From contig NZ_VSFC01000052.1 of NCBI RefSeq assembly GCF_008084905.1, positions 310,001-374,000 on the forward strand: a DNA stretch of 64,000 nt, written 5' to 3'. The translations under genes were made by a program, and so were the position numbers. Shown one piece after another: positions 54,239-64,000 of this stretch; the first letter of the stretch is position 1; the number at the start of each line of letters is the position of its first letter. A model generated the notes under the pieces. The model was given only the letters and a program-made list of their open reading frames with translations. It was not told where the DNA came from and ran no database searches. The DNA is from Xanthomarina maritima (GTDB lineage Bacteria > Bacteroidota > Bacteroidia > Flavobacteriales > Flavobacteriaceae).

Positions 54239-54305
54239 CCTTAACGATGGTTAAGGAAAAACGGAAAGATACAATTCAAGGCTGAAACGTATTTTTCAGC
54301 CTTGA
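54239..54305 (+). promoter_or_regulatory. Two hairpins between rpsJ and rplC
   Basis: First a 7-bp stem CCTTAAC/GTTAAGG (54239-54245, 54250-54256). Then a perfect 12-bp stem TCAAGGCTGAAA/TTTCAGCCTTGA (54276-54287, 54294-54305) with a 6-nt loop, followed by GTTTTAAT. This could be an attenuator, processing site or r-protein binding site inside the operon. The short T-run makes it a weak terminator. Confidence 0.65.
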
Positions 54306-54346
54306 GTTTTAATAAATAGAATAGTAATAATTAATAATTAATAAAT

Positions 54347-54964
54347 ATGTCTGGGTTAATAGGAAAAAAAATCGGTATGACCAGCATCTTCGATGAAAAT
54401 GGAAAAAACATTCCATGTACAGTAATCGAAGCTGGACCATGTATCGTTACCCAAGTCAGAACTGAAGAAGTTGATGGTTATAATGCTATCCAACTTGGTT
54501 TCGATGACGCGACAGAAAAAAGTGCTACTAAAGCTGACTTAGGTCATGCTAAAAAAGCAGGAACTTCTGTAAAACGTAAAATCGCTGAGTTTAAAGGTTT
54601 TGATAAGGAGTACAAATTAGGTGATGCAATCACTGTTGAACACTTTATTGAAGGAGAATTCGTAGATATCTCTGGAGTTTCAAAAGGTAAAGGATTTCAA
54701 GGGGTTGTAAAACGTCACGGTTTTGGTGGTGTAGGTCAAGCTACTCACGGACAACACAACCGTTTAAGAGCACCAGGTTCTATTGGAGCTGCATCATATC
54801 CTGCAAGAGTATTTAAAGGAATGAAAATGGCAGGAAGAATGGGAACTGATAAAGTGAAAGTTGAAAATTTAAGAGTTTTAAAAGTAGTTACTGAAAAGAA
54901 TCTACTTGTGGTTAAAGGATGTGTTCCTGGTCATAAAAACTCTTATGTAATTATTCAAAAATAA
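54347..54964 (+). CDS. rplC: 50S ribosomal protein L3
   Basis: 205 residues, full length, with the loop [20 protein letters not shown] and [19 protein letters not shown]. It is an early 50S assembly protein near the peptidyl transferase centre. It overlaps rplD by one base (TAATG). It lies downstream of the hairpin pair, which could regulate the genes from here on. Confidence 0.97.
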   Translation: MSGLIGKKIGMTSIFDENGKNIPCTVIEAGPCIVTQVRTEEVDGYNAIQLGFDDATEKSATKADLGHAKKAGTSVKRKIAEFKGFDKEYKLGDAITVEHFIEGEFVDISGVSKGKGFQGVVKRHGFGGVGQATHGQHNRLRAPGSIGAASYPARVFKGMKMAGRMGTDKVKVENLRVLKVVTEKNLLVVKGCVPGHKNSYVIIQK

Positions 54965-55593
54965 TGAAAGTAGCAGTTTTAGATATAAACGGAAAAGAAA
55001 CTGGTAGAAAGGCAGACCTTTCTGATGCAGTTTTTGCTATCGAGCCTAACAATCATGCAGTGTATTTGGATGTTAAACAATATTTAGCAAACCAAAGACA
55101 AGGAACTCACAAATCGAAAGAAAGAGCTGAGATTTCTGGTAGTACACGTAAGATTAAAAAGCAAAAAGGAACAGGTACAGCTAGAGCTGGATCTATTAAG
55201 TCTGGTGTTTTTAGAGGTGGTGGACGTATGTTTGGTCCAACACCAAGAAATTACGGTTTCAAATTAAATAAAAACTTAAAGCGTTTAGCACGTAAATCTG
55301 CCTTTAGTATTAAAGCAGGTGAAAAATCTATTGTAGTATTAGAAGACTTTAATTTTGATGCTCCAAAGACTAAAAATTTCACTGCAGTTTTAAAGGCTTT
55401 AGACTTAGAAAACAAAAAATCTCTCTTTGTGTTGGGTGCTTCAAATATTAATGTATATTTGTCGTCACGCAATTTAAAAGGCTCTGAAGTTATAACTAGC
55501 TCAGAATTAAGTACTTATAAGATTTTGAATGCAAATCAAGTAGTGCTTTTAGAGAGTTCTTTAGAAGGAATTGAATCGAATTTAAGTAAATAA
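54964..55593 (+). CDS. rplD: 50S ribosomal protein L4
   Basis: 209 residues with the extended loop [20 protein letters not shown] that lines the exit tunnel. In E. coli L4 represses the S10 operon by binding the leader upstream of rpsJ; whether the local hairpins before rplC do that here is an inference. Its start overlaps the rplC stop by one base. Confidence 0.97.
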   Translation: MKVAVLDINGKETGRKADLSDAVFAIEPNNHAVYLDVKQYLANQRQGTHKSKERAEISGSTRKIKKQKGTGTARAGSIKSGVFRGGGRMFGPTPRNYGFKLNKNLKRLARKSAFSIKAGEKSIVVLEDFNFDAPKTKNFTAVLKALDLENKKSLFVLGASNINVYLSSRNLKGSEVITSSELSTYKILNANQVVLLESSLEGIESNLSK

Positions 55594-55600
55594 GAAGCAG

Positions 55601-55891
55601 ATGAACATCTTAATTAAACCTATAATCACAGAAAAAGCGACTGCAGATAGCGAGTTAAGAAACTGCTATACGTTCGCAGTGAATACAAAGGCGAACAAGG
55701 TAGAAATCAAGAAAGCAGTGGAAGCTGCTTACGGAGTTTCTGTTGAAAAAGTTCGTACCATAAATGTCCGTCCAGATAGAAAAACCAAGTTTACAAAAAC
55801 TGGTATTCAACATGGTAAAACAAATGCTGTTAAAAAAGCAATTGTACAACTGGCGGAAGGTGAAATGATTGATTTATACAGTAACATGTAA
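55601..55891 (+). CDS. rplW: 50S ribosomal protein L23
   Basis: 96 residues. NILIKPIITEKATADSE and YTFAVNTKANKVEIKKAVE are typical of L23, which sits at the tunnel exit and binds trigger factor and SRP. Spacing to rplD is 7 bp and to rplB 10 bp. Confidence 0.96.
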   Translation: MNILIKPIITEKATADSELRNCYTFAVNTKANKVEIKKAVEAAYGVSVEKVRTINVRPDRKTKFTKTGIQHGKTNAVKKAIVQLAEGEMIDLYSNM

Positions 55892-55901
55892 TTAAAGACA
55901 A

Positions 55902-56726
55902 ATGTCAGTAAGAAAATTAAAACCAATCACACCAGGACAGCGATTTAGAGTAGTAAATGGGTATGACGCCATAACTACTGATAAGCCGGAGAAAAGTTTA
56001 TTAGCTCCGAAGAAAAGGTCTGGTGGTAGAAACAGTCAAGGAAAAATGACCATGCGCTATGTAGGTGGCGGTCATAAGAAAAGGTATCGTGTTATCGATT
56101 TTAAACGTAACAAAACTGGAATACCAGCTGAAGTTAAGTCTATCGAGTACGATCCAAATAGAACAGCTTTTATTGCTTTATTGAATTATCAAGATGGCGA
56201 AAAAGCATACATCATTGCTCAAAATGGCTTACAAGTAGGTCAGACTGTAGTATCCGGTGAAACTGCAACTCCAGAAATTGGAAATGCAATGCTTTTAAGT
56301 CAAATTCCTTTAGGAACTATTATCTCTTGTGTAGAGTTACGTCCTGGTCAAGGAGCTGTAATGGCAAGAAGTGCTGGTACGTTTGCTCAGTTAATGGCAA
56401 GAGATGGTAAATTTGCAACTATTAAATTGCCTTCAGGAGAAACACGTTTAGTGTTAGTAACATGTATGGCTACAATAGGTGTAGTTTCCAATTCAGATCA
56501 TCAATTACTTGTATCAGGTAAAGCTGGTAGAACAAGATGGTTAGGAAGAAGACCTCGTACTAGACCAGTAGTAATGAATCCAGTAGATCATCCAATGGGT
56601 GGTGGAGAAGGAAAATCATCTGGTGGTCATCCACGTTCTAGAAATGGTATACCTGCTAAAGGTTATAGAACCCGTTCTAAAACAAAAGCGAGTAATAAAT
56701 ATATTGTAGAACGTAGAAAGAAATAA
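55902..56726 (+). CDS. rplB: 50S ribosomal protein L2
   Basis: 274 residues, full length. It keeps the central RNA-binding fold and the C-terminal [19 protein letters not shown] loop with the conserved His near the peptidyl transferase centre. It is a primary 23S binder and part of the inter-subunit bridge. It lies in the S10 cluster between rplW and rpsS. Confidence 0.98.
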   Translation: MSVRKLKPITPGQRFRVVNGYDAITTDKPEKSLLAPKKRSGGRNSQGKMTMRYVGGGHKKRYRVIDFKRNKTGIPAEVKSIEYDPNRTAFIALLNYQDGEKAYIIAQNGLQVGQTVVSGETATPEIGNAMLLSQIPLGTIISCVELRPGQGAVMARSAGTFAQLMARDGKFATIKLPSGETRLVLVTCMATIGVVSNSDHQLLVSGKAGRTRWLGRRPRTRPVVMNPVDHPMGGGEGKSSGGHPRSRNGIPAKGYRTRSKTKASNKYIVERRKK

Positions 56727-56729
56727 GAT

Positions 56730-57008
56730 ATGTCAAGATCATTAAAAAAAGGACCTTACGTTCATTATAAATTAGAGAAAAAAGTGACTGAAAATGTTGA
56801 GTCTAACAAAAAAACAGTTATTAAAACTTGGTCAAGAGCAAGTATGATAACTCCAGATTTTGTTGGACAAACAATAGCAGTACATAATGGCCGCCAATTT
56901 GTTCCAGTTTATGTAACTGAAAACATGGTAGGACATAAGTTAGGAGAATTTTCACCAACAAGATCTTTTAGAGGTCATGCAGGTGCTAAAAATAAAGGTA
57001 AAAAGTAG
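56730..57008 (+). CDS. rpsS: 30S ribosomal protein S19
   Basis: 92 residues, full length, with [18 protein letters not shown] at the N-terminus and [15 protein letters not shown] near the C-terminus. It is a 30S head protein partnering S13. It lies 3 bp after rplB and 6 bp before rplV. Confidence 0.97.
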   Translation: MSRSLKKGPYVHYKLEKKVTENVESNKKTVIKTWSRASMITPDFVGQTIAVHNGRQFVPVYVTENMVGHKLGEFSPTRSFRGHAGAKNKGKK

Positions 57009-57014
57009 TAAGCT

Positions 57015-57422
57015 ATGGGAAGTCGTAAAAAACAAATGGCAGACGCTATTAAGGAAGCAAAAAAGGAAATCGCTTTTGCAAAACTTAATAACTGTCCTAC
57101 ATCACCGAGAAAAATGCGTTTAGTAGCCGATTTAGTAAGAGGCGAACGCGTAGAGAAAGCGCTTAATATTTTAAAATTTAGCCAAAAAGAAGCGTCTAAC
57201 CGTTTAGAAACTTTGTTATTGTCTGCAATTGCAAACTGGCAAGCTAAAAACGAAGATGCAAGTATTGAAGAAGCTGAATTATTTGTTAAGGAGATTCGTG
57301 TAGATGGTGGATCAATGTTAAAAAGATTGCGTCCAGCACCTCAAGGTCGTGCACACAGAATTAGAAAACGTTCAAATCACGTAACATTAGTGGTTGGAGC
57401 TAACAATAACACACAAAGTTAA
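57015..57422 (+). CDS. rplV: 50S ribosomal protein L22
   Basis: 135 residues, slightly longer than the E. coli protein at the N-terminus. It has the core [19 protein letters not shown] and the tunnel-loop tip [19 protein letters not shown]. It binds 23S rRNA and lines the exit tunnel. It precedes rpsC by 9 bp. Confidence 0.96.
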   Translation: MGSRKKQMADAIKEAKKEIAFAKLNNCPTSPRKMRLVADLVRGERVEKALNILKFSQKEASNRLETLLLSAIANWQAKNEDASIEEAELFVKEIRVDGGSMLKRLRPAPQGRAHRIRKRSNHVTLVVGANNNTQS

Positions 57423-57431
57423 GATAGAAGT

Positions 57432-58160
57432 ATGGGACAAAAAACAAATCCAATCGGAAATCGCTTAGGAATTATCAGAGGATGGGAATCAAACTGGTAC
57501 GGAGGAAACGATTATGGCGACAAACTTGCCGAAGACGATAAGATCAGAAAGTACGTACATGCACGTCTATCTAAAGCTAGTGTTTCAAGAGTAATTATCG
57601 AAAGAACTCTTAAACTTGTAACCGTTACTATCACTACTGCTAGACCTGGTATTATTATCGGAAAAGGTGGACAAGAGGTAGACAAGTTAAAAGAAGAGCT
57701 TAAGAAAATTACAGGTAAAGAAGTTCAAATAAACATATTTGAAATTAAAAGACCTGAACTTGATGCGCAATTAGTAGCAGCAAGTGTTGCTCGTCAAATT
57801 GAAAATCGTATTTCATATAGACGTGCAATCAAAATGGCAATCGCTGCAACTATGCGAATGAATGCAGAAGGAATAAAAATTCAAATTAGTGGACGTTTAA
57901 ATGGTGCTGAAATGGCACGTAGCGAACACTACAAAGAAGGACGTATTCCATTATCAACATTCAGAGCCGATATTGATTATGCTTTAGTTGAGGCCCACAC
58001 TACTTACGGTAGATTAGGGATTAAAGTATGGATCATGAAAGGTGAAGTATATGGTAAAAGAGAACTTTCTCCACTTGTTGGATTATCTAAGAAGCAAGGA
58101 AAAGGTGGAGCCGGAGGACGTGGTGGAAACAATAATAGTAAACCTCGTCGTAGAAAGTAA
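57432..58160 (+). CDS. rpsC: 30S ribosomal protein S3
   Basis: 242 residues. The KH domain has [18 protein letters not shown], and the C-terminal domain ends in a Gly/Arg/Lys-rich tail ([20 protein letters not shown]). S3 lies at the mRNA entry tunnel and acts in the helicase activity of the ribosome. Order and spacing follow the usual S10 layout. Confidence 0.98.
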   Translation: MGQKTNPIGNRLGIIRGWESNWYGGNDYGDKLAEDDKIRKYVHARLSKASVSRVIIERTLKLVTVTITTARPGIIIGKGGQEVDKLKEELKKITGKEVQINIFEIKRPELDAQLVAASVARQIENRISYRRAIKMAIAATMRMNAEGIKIQISGRLNGAEMARSEHYKEGRIPLSTFRADIDYALVEAHTTYGRLGIKVWIMKGEVYGKRELSPLVGLSKKQGKGGAGGRGGNNNSKPRRRK

Positions 58161-58180
58161 TTTTTTAAAGAACAAGAAAA

Positions 58181-58600
58181 ATGTTACAGCCTAAAAAAAC
58201 AAAATTTCGTAAGCAACAAAAAGGACGCATGAAAGGTAATGCTGGAAGAGGTCACCGTTTATCGAGTGGTACTTTTGGTATTAAATCATTAGATTCTAGT
58301 TTTGTTACTGCACGTCAAATAGAAGCTGCGCGTATTGCTGCTACTCGTTATATGAAAAGAGAAGGTTCATTATGGATTAAAATATTTCCAGATAAGCCTA
58401 TTACAAAGAAACCTCTTGAAGTACGTATGGGTAAAGGTAAAGGTGCTGTAGAATACTGGGTAGCAATTGTGCAACCAGGTAGAATATTATTTGAAGTAGG
58501 AGGAGTGCCATTAGACGTTGCAAAAGAAGCACTACGTTTAGCAGCACAAAAACTACCAGTTAAAACTAAGTTTATAATTGCTCGAGATTACGAAGCATAA
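58181..58600 (+). CDS. rplP: 50S ribosomal protein L16
   Basis: 139 residues, full length, with [36 protein letters not shown] and [17 protein letters not shown]. It is close to the A and P sites of the 50S subunit. The stop is 13 bp before the start of rpmC. Confidence 0.97.
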   Translation: MLQPKKTKFRKQQKGRMKGNAGRGHRLSSGTFGIKSLDSSFVTARQIEAARIAATRYMKREGSLWIKIFPDKPITKKPLEVRMGKGKGAVEYWVAIVQPGRILFEVGGVPLDVAKEALRLAAQKLPVKTKFIIARDYEA

Positions 58601-58613
58601 TTTATTTGATATT

Positions 58614-58805
58614 ATGAAACAATCAGAAATTAAAGAATTATCTGTTGCTGAGTTACAAGAGAAACTTAGTGAAACTAAAAAGAGTTATTTAGATTTAAAA
58701 ATGGCTCACACAATTTCTCCTTTAGAGAATCCAATTCAATTACGTTCTGTAAGAAGAGACGTAGCTAGAATTGCAACTGAATTAACTAAAAGAGATTTAC
58801 AATAA
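58614..58805 (+). CDS. rpmC: 50S ribosomal protein L29
   Basis: 63 residues from ATG 58614 ([18 protein letters not shown]); an earlier in-frame codon at 58578 lies inside rplP and is not preferred. It is a two-helix tunnel-exit protein, with the usual [19 protein letters not shown] helix. It is followed by rpsQ at 10 bp. Confidence 0.92.
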   Translation: MKQSEIKELSVAELQEKLSETKKSYLDLKMAHTISPLENPIQLRSVRRDVARIATELTKRDLQ

Positions 58806-58815
58806 TTCTGCCAAA

Positions 58816-59076
58816 ATGATGGAAACAAGAAATTTAAGAAAAGAACGTATAGGAATAGTTACTAGTAACAAAATGCAGAAATCTATTGTAGTTTCTGAAG
58901 TTAAAAAAGTAAAACACCCTATGTATGGAAAGTTCGTGTTAAAAACTAAGAAATATGTGGCGCACGACGAAACAAACGATTGTAACATTGGAGATACTGT
59001 AAAGATCATGGAAACAAGACCTATGAGTAAATCTAAATGTTGGAGATTAGTTGAAATAATTGAAAGAGCTAAGTAA
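58816..59076 (+). CDS. rpsQ: 30S ribosomal protein S17
   Basis: 86 residues with two possible starts (adjacent Met codons, [13 protein letters not shown]). OB-fold core [19 protein letters not shown] and [15 protein letters not shown] are conserved. It binds 16S rRNA helices of the platform. It lies 2 bp before rplN. Confidence 0.95.
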   Translation: MMETRNLRKERIGIVTSNKMQKSIVVSEVKKVKHPMYGKFVLKTKKYVAHDETNDCNIGDTVKIMETRPMSKSKCWRLVEIIERAK

Positions 59077-59078
59077 TT

Positions 59079-59447
59079 ATGATACAAACAGAATCAAGAT
59101 TAAAAGTAGCTGATAACACTGGAGCAAAAGAAGTATTAACAATACGTGTTCTAGGTGGTACTAAAAGAAGATACGCATCTGTAGGAGATAAAATTGTTGT
59201 TACAGTTAAAGATGCAACACCTAATGGAAACATTAAAAAAGGTGCTGTTTCTACTGCAGTAGTTGTACGTACTAGAAAAGAAGTAAGAAGACCAGACGGA
59301 TCTTATATTAGATTTGATGATAATGCATGTGTTTTATTGAACCCTACAGGTGAAATGAGAGGAACTCGTGTATTTGGTCCTGTTGCTAGAGAACTTCGTG
59401 ATAAACAATTCATGAAAATTGTATCATTAGCACCTGAAGTGCTTTAA
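59079..59447 (+). CDS. rplN: 50S ribosomal protein L14
   Basis: 122 residues, full length, with [32 protein letters not shown]-like [16 protein letters not shown] and [19 protein letters not shown]. It forms an inter-subunit bridge with 16S rRNA. Its TAA stop overlaps a possible rplX start (TAATG at 59447). Confidence 0.97.
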   Translation: MIQTESRLKVADNTGAKEVLTIRVLGGTKRRYASVGDKIVVTVKDATPNGNIKKGAVSTAVVVRTRKEVRRPDGSYIRFDDNACVLLNPTGEMRGTRVFGPVARELRDKQFMKIVSLAPEVL

Positions 59448-59458
59448 TGCAAAATAAA

Positions 59459-59770
59459 ATGACAAAGCTTAAAATTAAATCAGGAGATACTGTAAAAGTT
59501 ATATCTGGAGACCATAAAGGATCTGAAGGTAAAGTACTTCAAGTATTAATAGATAAGAACAAAGCGATCGTTGAGGGAATTAACTTGGTGAAAAAACATA
59601 CAAAACCAAGTGCTCAAAATCCTCAAGGTGGAATCGTAGAAAAAGAAGCAGCTATTCAAATTTCTAACTTATCCTTGTTAACTTCAAAAGGAGAAACAAC
59701 AAGAGTTGGATATAGAATGGAAGGCGATAAAAAAGTAAGATTTTCAAAAAAATCAAACGAAGTAATATAG
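59459..59770 (+). CDS. rplX: 50S ribosomal protein L24
   Basis: 103 residues from ATG 59459 ([20 protein letters not shown]), the usual family start. The ATG at 59447, overlapping the rplN stop, would add MQNK and cannot be excluded. KOW motif [20 protein letters not shown] is at the start. It initiates 50S assembly. Confidence 0.93.
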   Translation: MTKLKIKSGDTVKVISGDHKGSEGKVLQVLIDKNKAIVEGINLVKKHTKPSAQNPQGGIVEKEAAIQISNLSLLTSKGETTRVGYRMEGDKKVRFSKKSNEVI

Positions 59771-59772
59771 TT

Positions 59773-60324
59773 ATGGCATATATACCTAGACTTAAAGAAG
59801 AGTACAAAAGCAGAGTAACTGCAGCTCTAAGAGACGAATTTGGTTATAAAAATATCATGCAAGTGCCTAAACTTCAAAAGATAGTATTATCTAAAGGAGT
59901 TGGAGCTGCAGTTGCAGATAAAAAGTTAATAGATCATGCAATTGATGAATTAACAACTATAACTGGACAAAAGACGGTTGCAACTATTTCTAAAAAAGAC
60001 GTTGCATCATTCAAATTACGTAAAGGAATGCCAATTGGCGCAAAAGTAACTTTACGTGGAGAAAGAATGTACGAATTTTTAGATCGTTTAATAACTTCTG
60101 CCTTACCTCGTGTAAGAGATTTTAATGGAATTAAAGCGACTGGATTTGATGGTAGAGGTAATTACAATTTAGGTATTACTGAACAAATTATTTTCCCTGA
60201 AATCGATATCGATAAGGTAAATAAAATTTCAGGAATGGATATTACATTTGTAACTACTGCTGCAACAGATAAAGAAGCAAAATCATTATTAACAGAATTA
60301 GGATTACCTTTTCAAAAGAATTAA
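59773..60324 (+). CDS. rplE: 50S ribosomal protein L5
   Basis: 183 residues, full length, with [37 protein letters not shown] and [18 protein letters not shown]. It binds 5S rRNA in the central protuberance. It lies 2 bp after rplX and 3 bp before rpsN. Confidence 0.97.
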   Translation: MAYIPRLKEEYKSRVTAALRDEFGYKNIMQVPKLQKIVLSKGVGAAVADKKLIDHAIDELTTITGQKTVATISKKDVASFKLRKGMPIGAKVTLRGERMYEFLDRLITSALPRVRDFNGIKATGFDGRGNYNLGITEQIIFPEIDIDKVNKISGMDITFVTTAATDKEAKSLLTELGLPFQKN

Positions 60325-60327
60325 GAT

Positions 60328-60597
60328 ATGGCTAAAGAATCAATGAAAGCCCGTGAGGTAAAAAGAGCAAAAACAGTAGCTAAATATGCTGAAAAACGTA
60401 AAGCTTTAAAAGAAGCTGGAGATTATGAGGCATTACAAAAGTTACCTAAAAATGCTTCTCCTGTAAGAATGCACAATCGTTGCAAACTTACTGGAAGACC
60501 TAGAGGTTATATGAGAACTTTTGGTATTTCTCGTGTTACATTCAGAGAAATGGCTAATCAAGGTTTAATACCAGGAGTTAGAAAAGCTAGCTGGTAA
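60328..60597 (+). CDS. rpsN: 30S ribosomal protein S14
   Basis: 89 residues, the long zinc-independent type: the C-terminal [18 protein letters not shown] lacks the four-Cys zinc knuckle of the short form. It is a 30S head protein. A 72-bp spacer with a weak stem (GGTTTAAC/GTTAAAAACC) separates it from rpsH. Confidence 0.96.
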   Translation: MAKESMKAREVKRAKTVAKYAEKRKALKEAGDYEALQKLPKNASPVRMHNRCKLTGRPRGYMRTFGISRVTFREMANQGLIPGVRKASW

Positions 60598-60669
60598 ACA
60601 TTAAAAGAATTATAAACTGGATTTAGGTTTAACAAAAAAGTTAAAAACCGATTCCGAAATTTAATAACT

Positions 60670-61068
60670 ATGAATACAGATCCAATAGCGGATTATTTAA
60701 CTAGAATTAGAAATGCTGTGCGTGCTAACCACAGAGTGGTAGAAATTCCTGCTTCTAATTTAAAAAAGGAAATTACTAAAATATTATTCGAACAAGGATA
60801 TATTTTAAGTTACAAATTCGAAGATAATGCTGTTCAAGGAACAATTAAAATTGCTCTTAAGTACAACAAAGAAACAAAAGAATCTGTAATTAAAAAGATT
60901 CAGAGAATAAGTAAACCAGGTTTACGTAAGTATGCAAGTTCAAAAGAACTACCTAGAATTTTAAATGGTCTTGGTATTGCCATTGTTTCTACGTCTCATG
61001 GCGTAATGACAGGTAAACAAGCTCAAAGAGAAAATGTAGGTGGAGAAGTACTTTGTTACGTTTACTAA
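60670..61068 (+). CDS. rpsH: 30S ribosomal protein S8
   Basis: 132 residues, full length, with [20 protein letters not shown] and [20 protein letters not shown]. In E. coli S8 represses the spc operon at the rplE leader; such a site is not evident here. It is 17 bp before rplF. Confidence 0.97.
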   Translation: MNTDPIADYLTRIRNAVRANHRVVEIPASNLKKEITKILFEQGYILSYKFEDNAVQGTIKIALKYNKETKESVIKKIQRISKPGLRKYASSKELPRILNGLGIAIVSTSHGVMTGKQAQRENVGGEVLCYVY

Positions 61069-61085
61069 TTAAAAGCGAATAAGAA

Positions 61086-61628
61086 ATGTCAAGAATAGGT
61101 AATAACCCAGTAGCAATTCCAACAGGAGTTACGGTTGATATTAAAGATAATGTTGTTTCAGTAAAAGGAAAGTTAGGAGAATTAACTCAAAATTTTGATG
61201 CTGTAGCGATAAAAGTAGAAGATGGTAATGTATTTGTAGAGCGTCCTTCAGATTCTAAAGAACACAAAGCAAAACATGGACTTTATAGATCCCTAATCAA
61301 TAACATGATTAATGGCGTATCTAAAGGATGGACAAAACAATTAGAACTGGTTGGTGTAGGTTATAGAGCATCAAATCAAGGACAAAAATTAGATTTAGCC
61401 TTAGGATTTTCTCACAATATTATATTAGATATTGCTTCAGAAGTACAAGTGGAAACAATTTCAGAAAAAGGAAAAAATCCGATAGTAAAATTAACATCTT
61501 CAGACAAACAATTAGTTGGTCAAGTAGCAGCTAAAATTCGTGGTTTCAGACCACCAGAGCCTTATAAAGGTAAAGGAATTAAGTTTGTTGGAGAAGTATT
61601 AAGAAGAAAAGCAGGTAAATCAGCTTAA
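61086..61628 (+). CDS. rplF: 50S ribosomal protein L6
   Basis: 180 residues, full length, with SRIGNNPVAIPTGVTVDIKD and the C-terminal segment FRPPEPYKGKGIKFVGEVLR. It lies near the sarcin-ricin loop. Spacing to rplR is 10 bp. Confidence 0.97.
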   Translation: MSRIGNNPVAIPTGVTVDIKDNVVSVKGKLGELTQNFDAVAIKVEDGNVFVERPSDSKEHKAKHGLYRSLINNMINGVSKGWTKQLELVGVGYRASNQGQKLDLALGFSHNIILDIASEVQVETISEKGKNPIVKLTSSDKQLVGQVAAKIRGFRPPEPYKGKGIKFVGEVLRRKAGKSA

Positions 61629-61638
61629 TAATTAAGTT

Positions 61639-61995
61639 ATGGCATTAACAAAGAACGAAAAACGATTAAGAATTAAAAGCAGAATTCGTAAAATAGTTTC
61701 AGGTACTGAAGCTAGACCTAGACTTTCTGTTTTTAGAAGTAATAAAGAAATTTATGCTCAAGTAATAGATGATGTGTCTGGTAAAACTATCAGTGCAGCA
61801 TCTTCTAGAGATAAAGACATTAGTTCTGCAAAAGGTACAAAATCAGAAATAGCTACTTTAGTAGGAAAAGCTGTAGCTGAAAAGGCCCTTAAAGCAGGTG
61901 TAGATACTATCTCTTTTGATAGAGGTGGATACCAATACCATGGAAGAGTAAAATCATTAGCCGAAGGAGCTAGAGAAGCAGGACTTAAATTCTAA
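61639..61995 (+). CDS. rplR: 50S ribosomal protein L18
   Basis: 118 residues, full length, with [20 protein letters not shown] and [20 protein letters not shown]. It binds 5S rRNA with L5. The stop is 6 bp before rpsE. Confidence 0.96.
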   Translation: MALTKNEKRLRIKSRIRKIVSGTEARPRLSVFRSNKEIYAQVIDDVSGKTISAASSRDKDISSAKGTKSEIATLVGKAVAEKALKAGVDTISFDRGGYQYHGRVKSLAEGAREAGLKF

Positions 61996-62001
61996 GAAAT
62001 T

Positions 62002-62526
62002 ATGTATCAGAAATACAAAAGCGCAGAGTTAGTAAAACCAAGTGGATTAGATCTTAAAGATCGTTTAGTTGGTGTTCAAAGAGTTACAAAAGTAACTAAA
62101 GGTGGTAGAGCATTCGGATTTTCAGCAATTGTTGTTGTAGGAGATGAAGCAGGTGTTGTTGGTCACGGTTTAGGAAAATCTAAAGACGTAGCAAGTGCAA
62201 TTGCAAAAGCTGTGGAAGATGCTAAGAAAAATTTAGTACGTATTCCATTAATGAAAGGAACTTTACCTCACGAACAAAAAGGAAAATACGGAGGAGCAAG
62301 AGTAAATATTATTCCTGCTGCACCTGGAACAGGAGTTATTGCTGGTGGTGCTGTAAGAACAGTACTTGAAGCAGTTGGAGTACACGATGTATTATCAAAA
62401 TCTCAAGGTTCTTCAAACCCTCACAACGTTGTAAAAGCTACTTTCGATGCATTATTGCAATTAAGAAGTGCTAAAACTATAGCTCGTGATAGAGGAATAT
62501 CTCTAGAAAAAGTTTATAAAGGTTAA
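62002..62526 (+). CDS. rpsE: 30S ribosomal protein S5
   Basis: 174 residues, full length. The dsRNA-binding part has [18 protein letters not shown] and the C-terminal domain has [20 protein letters not shown]. It is involved in decoding fidelity. It precedes rpmD by 12 bp. Confidence 0.97.
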   Translation: MYQKYKSAELVKPSGLDLKDRLVGVQRVTKVTKGGRAFGFSAIVVVGDEAGVVGHGLGKSKDVASAIAKAVEDAKKNLVRIPLMKGTLPHEQKGKYGGARVNIIPAAPGTGVIAGGAVRTVLEAVGVHDVLSKSQGSSNPHNVVKATFDALLQLRSAKTIARDRGISLEKVYKG

Positions 62527-62538
62527 TAAAGGATAACG

Positions 62539-62721
62539 ATGGCAAAGATTAAAGTAAAAAAAGTAAAAAGCGCAATCAATCGTACGCTAAGACAAAAAAG
62601 AACTCTTGAAGCTCTTGGTCTTAGAAAGATTGGACAAGTCGTAGAACACGATGCCACGCCAAACATCCTTGGTATGGTTAATAAAGTTAAACATTTAGTT
62701 TCTGTAGAAGAAACAAAATAA
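62539..62721 (+). CDS. rpmD: 50S ribosomal protein L30
   Basis: 60 residues, normal length, with AKIKVKKVKSAINRTLRQKR and LGLRKIGQVVEHDATPN. It is a small 50S protein between rpsE and rplO, with 12-bp gaps on both sides. Confidence 0.96.
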   Translation: MAKIKVKKVKSAINRTLRQKRTLEALGLRKIGQVVEHDATPNILGMVNKVKHLVSVEETK

Positions 62722-62733
62722 TAAGATACTGAA

Positions 62734-63186
62734 ATGGATTTAAGTAATTTAAAACCTGCAGAAGGTTCAGTTAAAGGTCAAGGAAAACGTATAGGTCGTG
62801 GTCAAGGTTCTGGAAAAGGTGGCACTGCAACAAGAGGTCATAAAGGAGCGAAATCTCGTTCTGGATATTCTAAGAAAATTGGTTTTGAAGGTGGTCAAAT
62901 GCCTCTTCAAAGACGTGTGCCAAAGTTTGGCTTTACTAACATAAATCGTAAAGAATATCAAGGAATCAATCTTGATACATTACAACAATTAGTAGACGAA
63001 AAGAAAATTAAAGATACTTTAGATTTTGAAACACTTGTTGCTTTAAGATTAGCTGGAAAAAACGATCTAGTTAAAATTTTAGGAAGAGGAGAGTTAAAAG
63101 CTAAATTAAATGTATCTGCTCATAAGTTTACCGCTTCAGCAAAAGCTGCGATTGAAGCTGCAGGAGGAGAAACTGTAACTTTATAA
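62734..63186 (+). CDS. rplO: 50S ribosomal protein L15
   Basis: 150 residues, full length, with the Gly/Lys-rich N-terminal loop GRGQGSGKGGTATRGHKGAK and the C-terminal fold with LVKILGRGELKAKLNV. It is a late 50S assembly protein. It is 14 bp before secY. Confidence 0.97.
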   Translation: MDLSNLKPAEGSVKGQGKRIGRGQGSGKGGTATRGHKGAKSRSGYSKKIGFEGGQMPLQRRVPKFGFTNINRKEYQGINLDTLQQLVDEKKIKDTLDFETLVALRLAGKNDLVKILGRGELKAKLNVSAHKFTASAKAAIEAAGGETVTL

Positions 63187-63200
63187 TCACAAACAAGCGC

Positions 63201-64000
63201 ATGAAATTTATAGAGACACTAAAGAATGTTTGGAAAATAGAGGAATTAAGAAACAGAATCATTGTAACACTTGGTCTGTTATTAGTTTATCGTTTTGGCG
63301 CACAAGTTGTTTTACCTGGTATTGATGCAGCTCAATTAGAGAATTTGCAAAGCAATACAGAATCAGGTTTATTAGGCTTACTAAACGCATTTACAGGAGG
63401 AGCATTTGCTAATGCTTCGGTATTTGCATTAGGTATTATGCCTTACATCTCAGCTTCTATTGTAGTTCAATTAATGGGAATAGCGATTCCTTATTTACAG
63501 AAATTACAAAAAGAAGGAGCTAGTGGTCAAAAGAAAATAACACAAATCACACGTTGGTTGACCATTGCAATTTGTATGGTTCAAGCACCAGGTTATTTAG
63601 CAAGTTTACCAACAGCATTTGGAATACCTCAAAGTGCCTTTTTATTAGGAACTGGAGGATTATTCTATTTTTCATCTATAATTATATTAGTTACAGGCTG
63701 TATTTTTGCCATGTGGTTAGGAGAGAAAATTACTGATAAAGGTATTGGTAATGGAATCTCATTATTAATTATGGTAGGTATTATTGCTACATTACCAAAG
63801 GCATTTTTACAGAATGCATCTTCTAGATTAGAAGGAAATAACGTCATGTTAATTCTTTTCGAATTGGTAATTTGGCTTGTTATTATATTAGCATCTATTA
63901 TGCTTGTAATGGCAGTTAGAAAAATTGCAGTTCAATATGCAAGAAGAACAGCTTCTGGAGGTTACGAGAAAAATGTTATGGGATCTAGACAGTTTTTACC
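63201..64000 (+). CDS. secY: Preprotein translocase subunit SecY, partial
   Basis: ATG at 63201; the frame is open to the right edge, giving 266 residues. It has the SecY N-terminal helices (RNRIIVTLGLLLVYRFGAQ), the plug region, and GIMPYISASIVVQLM. The membrane channel of the Sec translocon. It follows rplO as in the usual spc cluster; the C-terminus lies beyond the window. Confidence 0.96.
   Translation, partial: MKFIETLKNVWKIEELRNRIIVTLGLLLVYRFGAQVVLPGIDAAQLENLQSNTESGLLGLLNAFTGGAFANASVFALGIMPYISASIVVQLMGIAIPYLQKLQKEGASGQKKITQITRWLTIAICMVQAPGYLASLPTAFGIPQSAFLLGTGGLFYFSSIIILVTGCIFAMWLGEKITDKGIGNGISLLIMVGIIATLPKAFLQNASSRLEGNNVMLILFELVIWLVIILASIMLVMAVRKIAVQYARRTASGGYEKNVMGSRQFL

Noticed and set aside
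58797-59087. Minus-strand ORF of 96 residues over rpsQ
   Set aside because: It is antisense to conserved ribosomal genes and shows no motif.

Overview
The window reads as a chromosomal segment of a low-GC marine-type flavobacterium (Bacteroidota, most likely Flavobacteriaceae). The evidence is a SusC/SusD pair, TAnnTTTG-type -7 promoter boxes with TTG/TTTG -33 elements, poor Shine-Dalgarno sequences, a fused HPRT-adenylate kinase, a DUF1573 protein, and a combined str-S10-spc ribosomal operon with no tuf between fusA and rpsJ. The genus cannot be fixed from the sequence alone. No tRNA, rRNA, CRISPR array, prophage or intact insertion sequence was seen.

Layout. 1-4.6 kb (minus strand): a truncated family 2 glycosyltransferase with a small Cys-rich membrane protein, an ECF sigma/RskA-type anti-sigma pair, murB, and an aminotransferase overlapping murB. 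4.7-12.7 kb: a secreted retropepsin-like/PDZ protein, a DUF1573 protein, valS with an anchored NUC1-type nuclease, and a minus-strand trio of KAS III-like synthase, methyltransferase and glycosyltransferase. 12.9-25 kb: gcvP, a UbiA-like membrane protein, a second ECF sigma factor with a small degenerate zinc-finger anti-sigma candidate, an M3 peptidase, a possible small RNA, purKE, hpt-adk and obgE, a DUF4136 lipoprotein and a secreted DinB-like protein. 25-36 kb: a giant alpha-2-macroglobulin, a TPR protein, an Mpl-type Mur ligase, a secreted two-repeat protein, an unusual 546-bp repeat-filled intergenic region, and a PaiB-like protein. 36-42.4 kb: radC, a polysaccharide-deacetylase-like protein, a YjjG-type phosphatase, a secreted coiled-coil protein, rarA, a rhomboid protease and an rlmB-type rRNA methyltransferase. 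42.4-50.6 kb: a SusC/SusD operon with two unrecognised lipoproteins, then a BamA/TamA-like outer membrane protein. 50.8-64 kb: the ribosomal superoperon from rpsL to a truncated secY.

How it fits together. Most genes are housekeeping: translation, cell wall (murB, mpl), purines (purE, purK, hpt-adk), glycine cleavage and DNA repair (radC, rarA). The accessory content is envelope-directed: SusCD uptake, surface lipoproteins, alpha-2-macroglobulin, secreted protease and nuclease, and two ECF systems.

The most unusual signals are four things. First, a family of GTCATTC...GAATCTC dispersed palindromes has two diverged copies read in frame inside the alpha-2-macroglobulin. Second, the 34.8-35.16 kb spacer carries several unrelated tandem repeat families, all with a 10 or 11 bp period. 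Third, there is a short orphan transcription unit candidate at 19.67-19.76 kb. Fourth, a perfect 12-bp hairpin lies between rpsJ and rplC inside the ribosomal operon. I did not find a clear new multi-gene defence or biosynthetic system.
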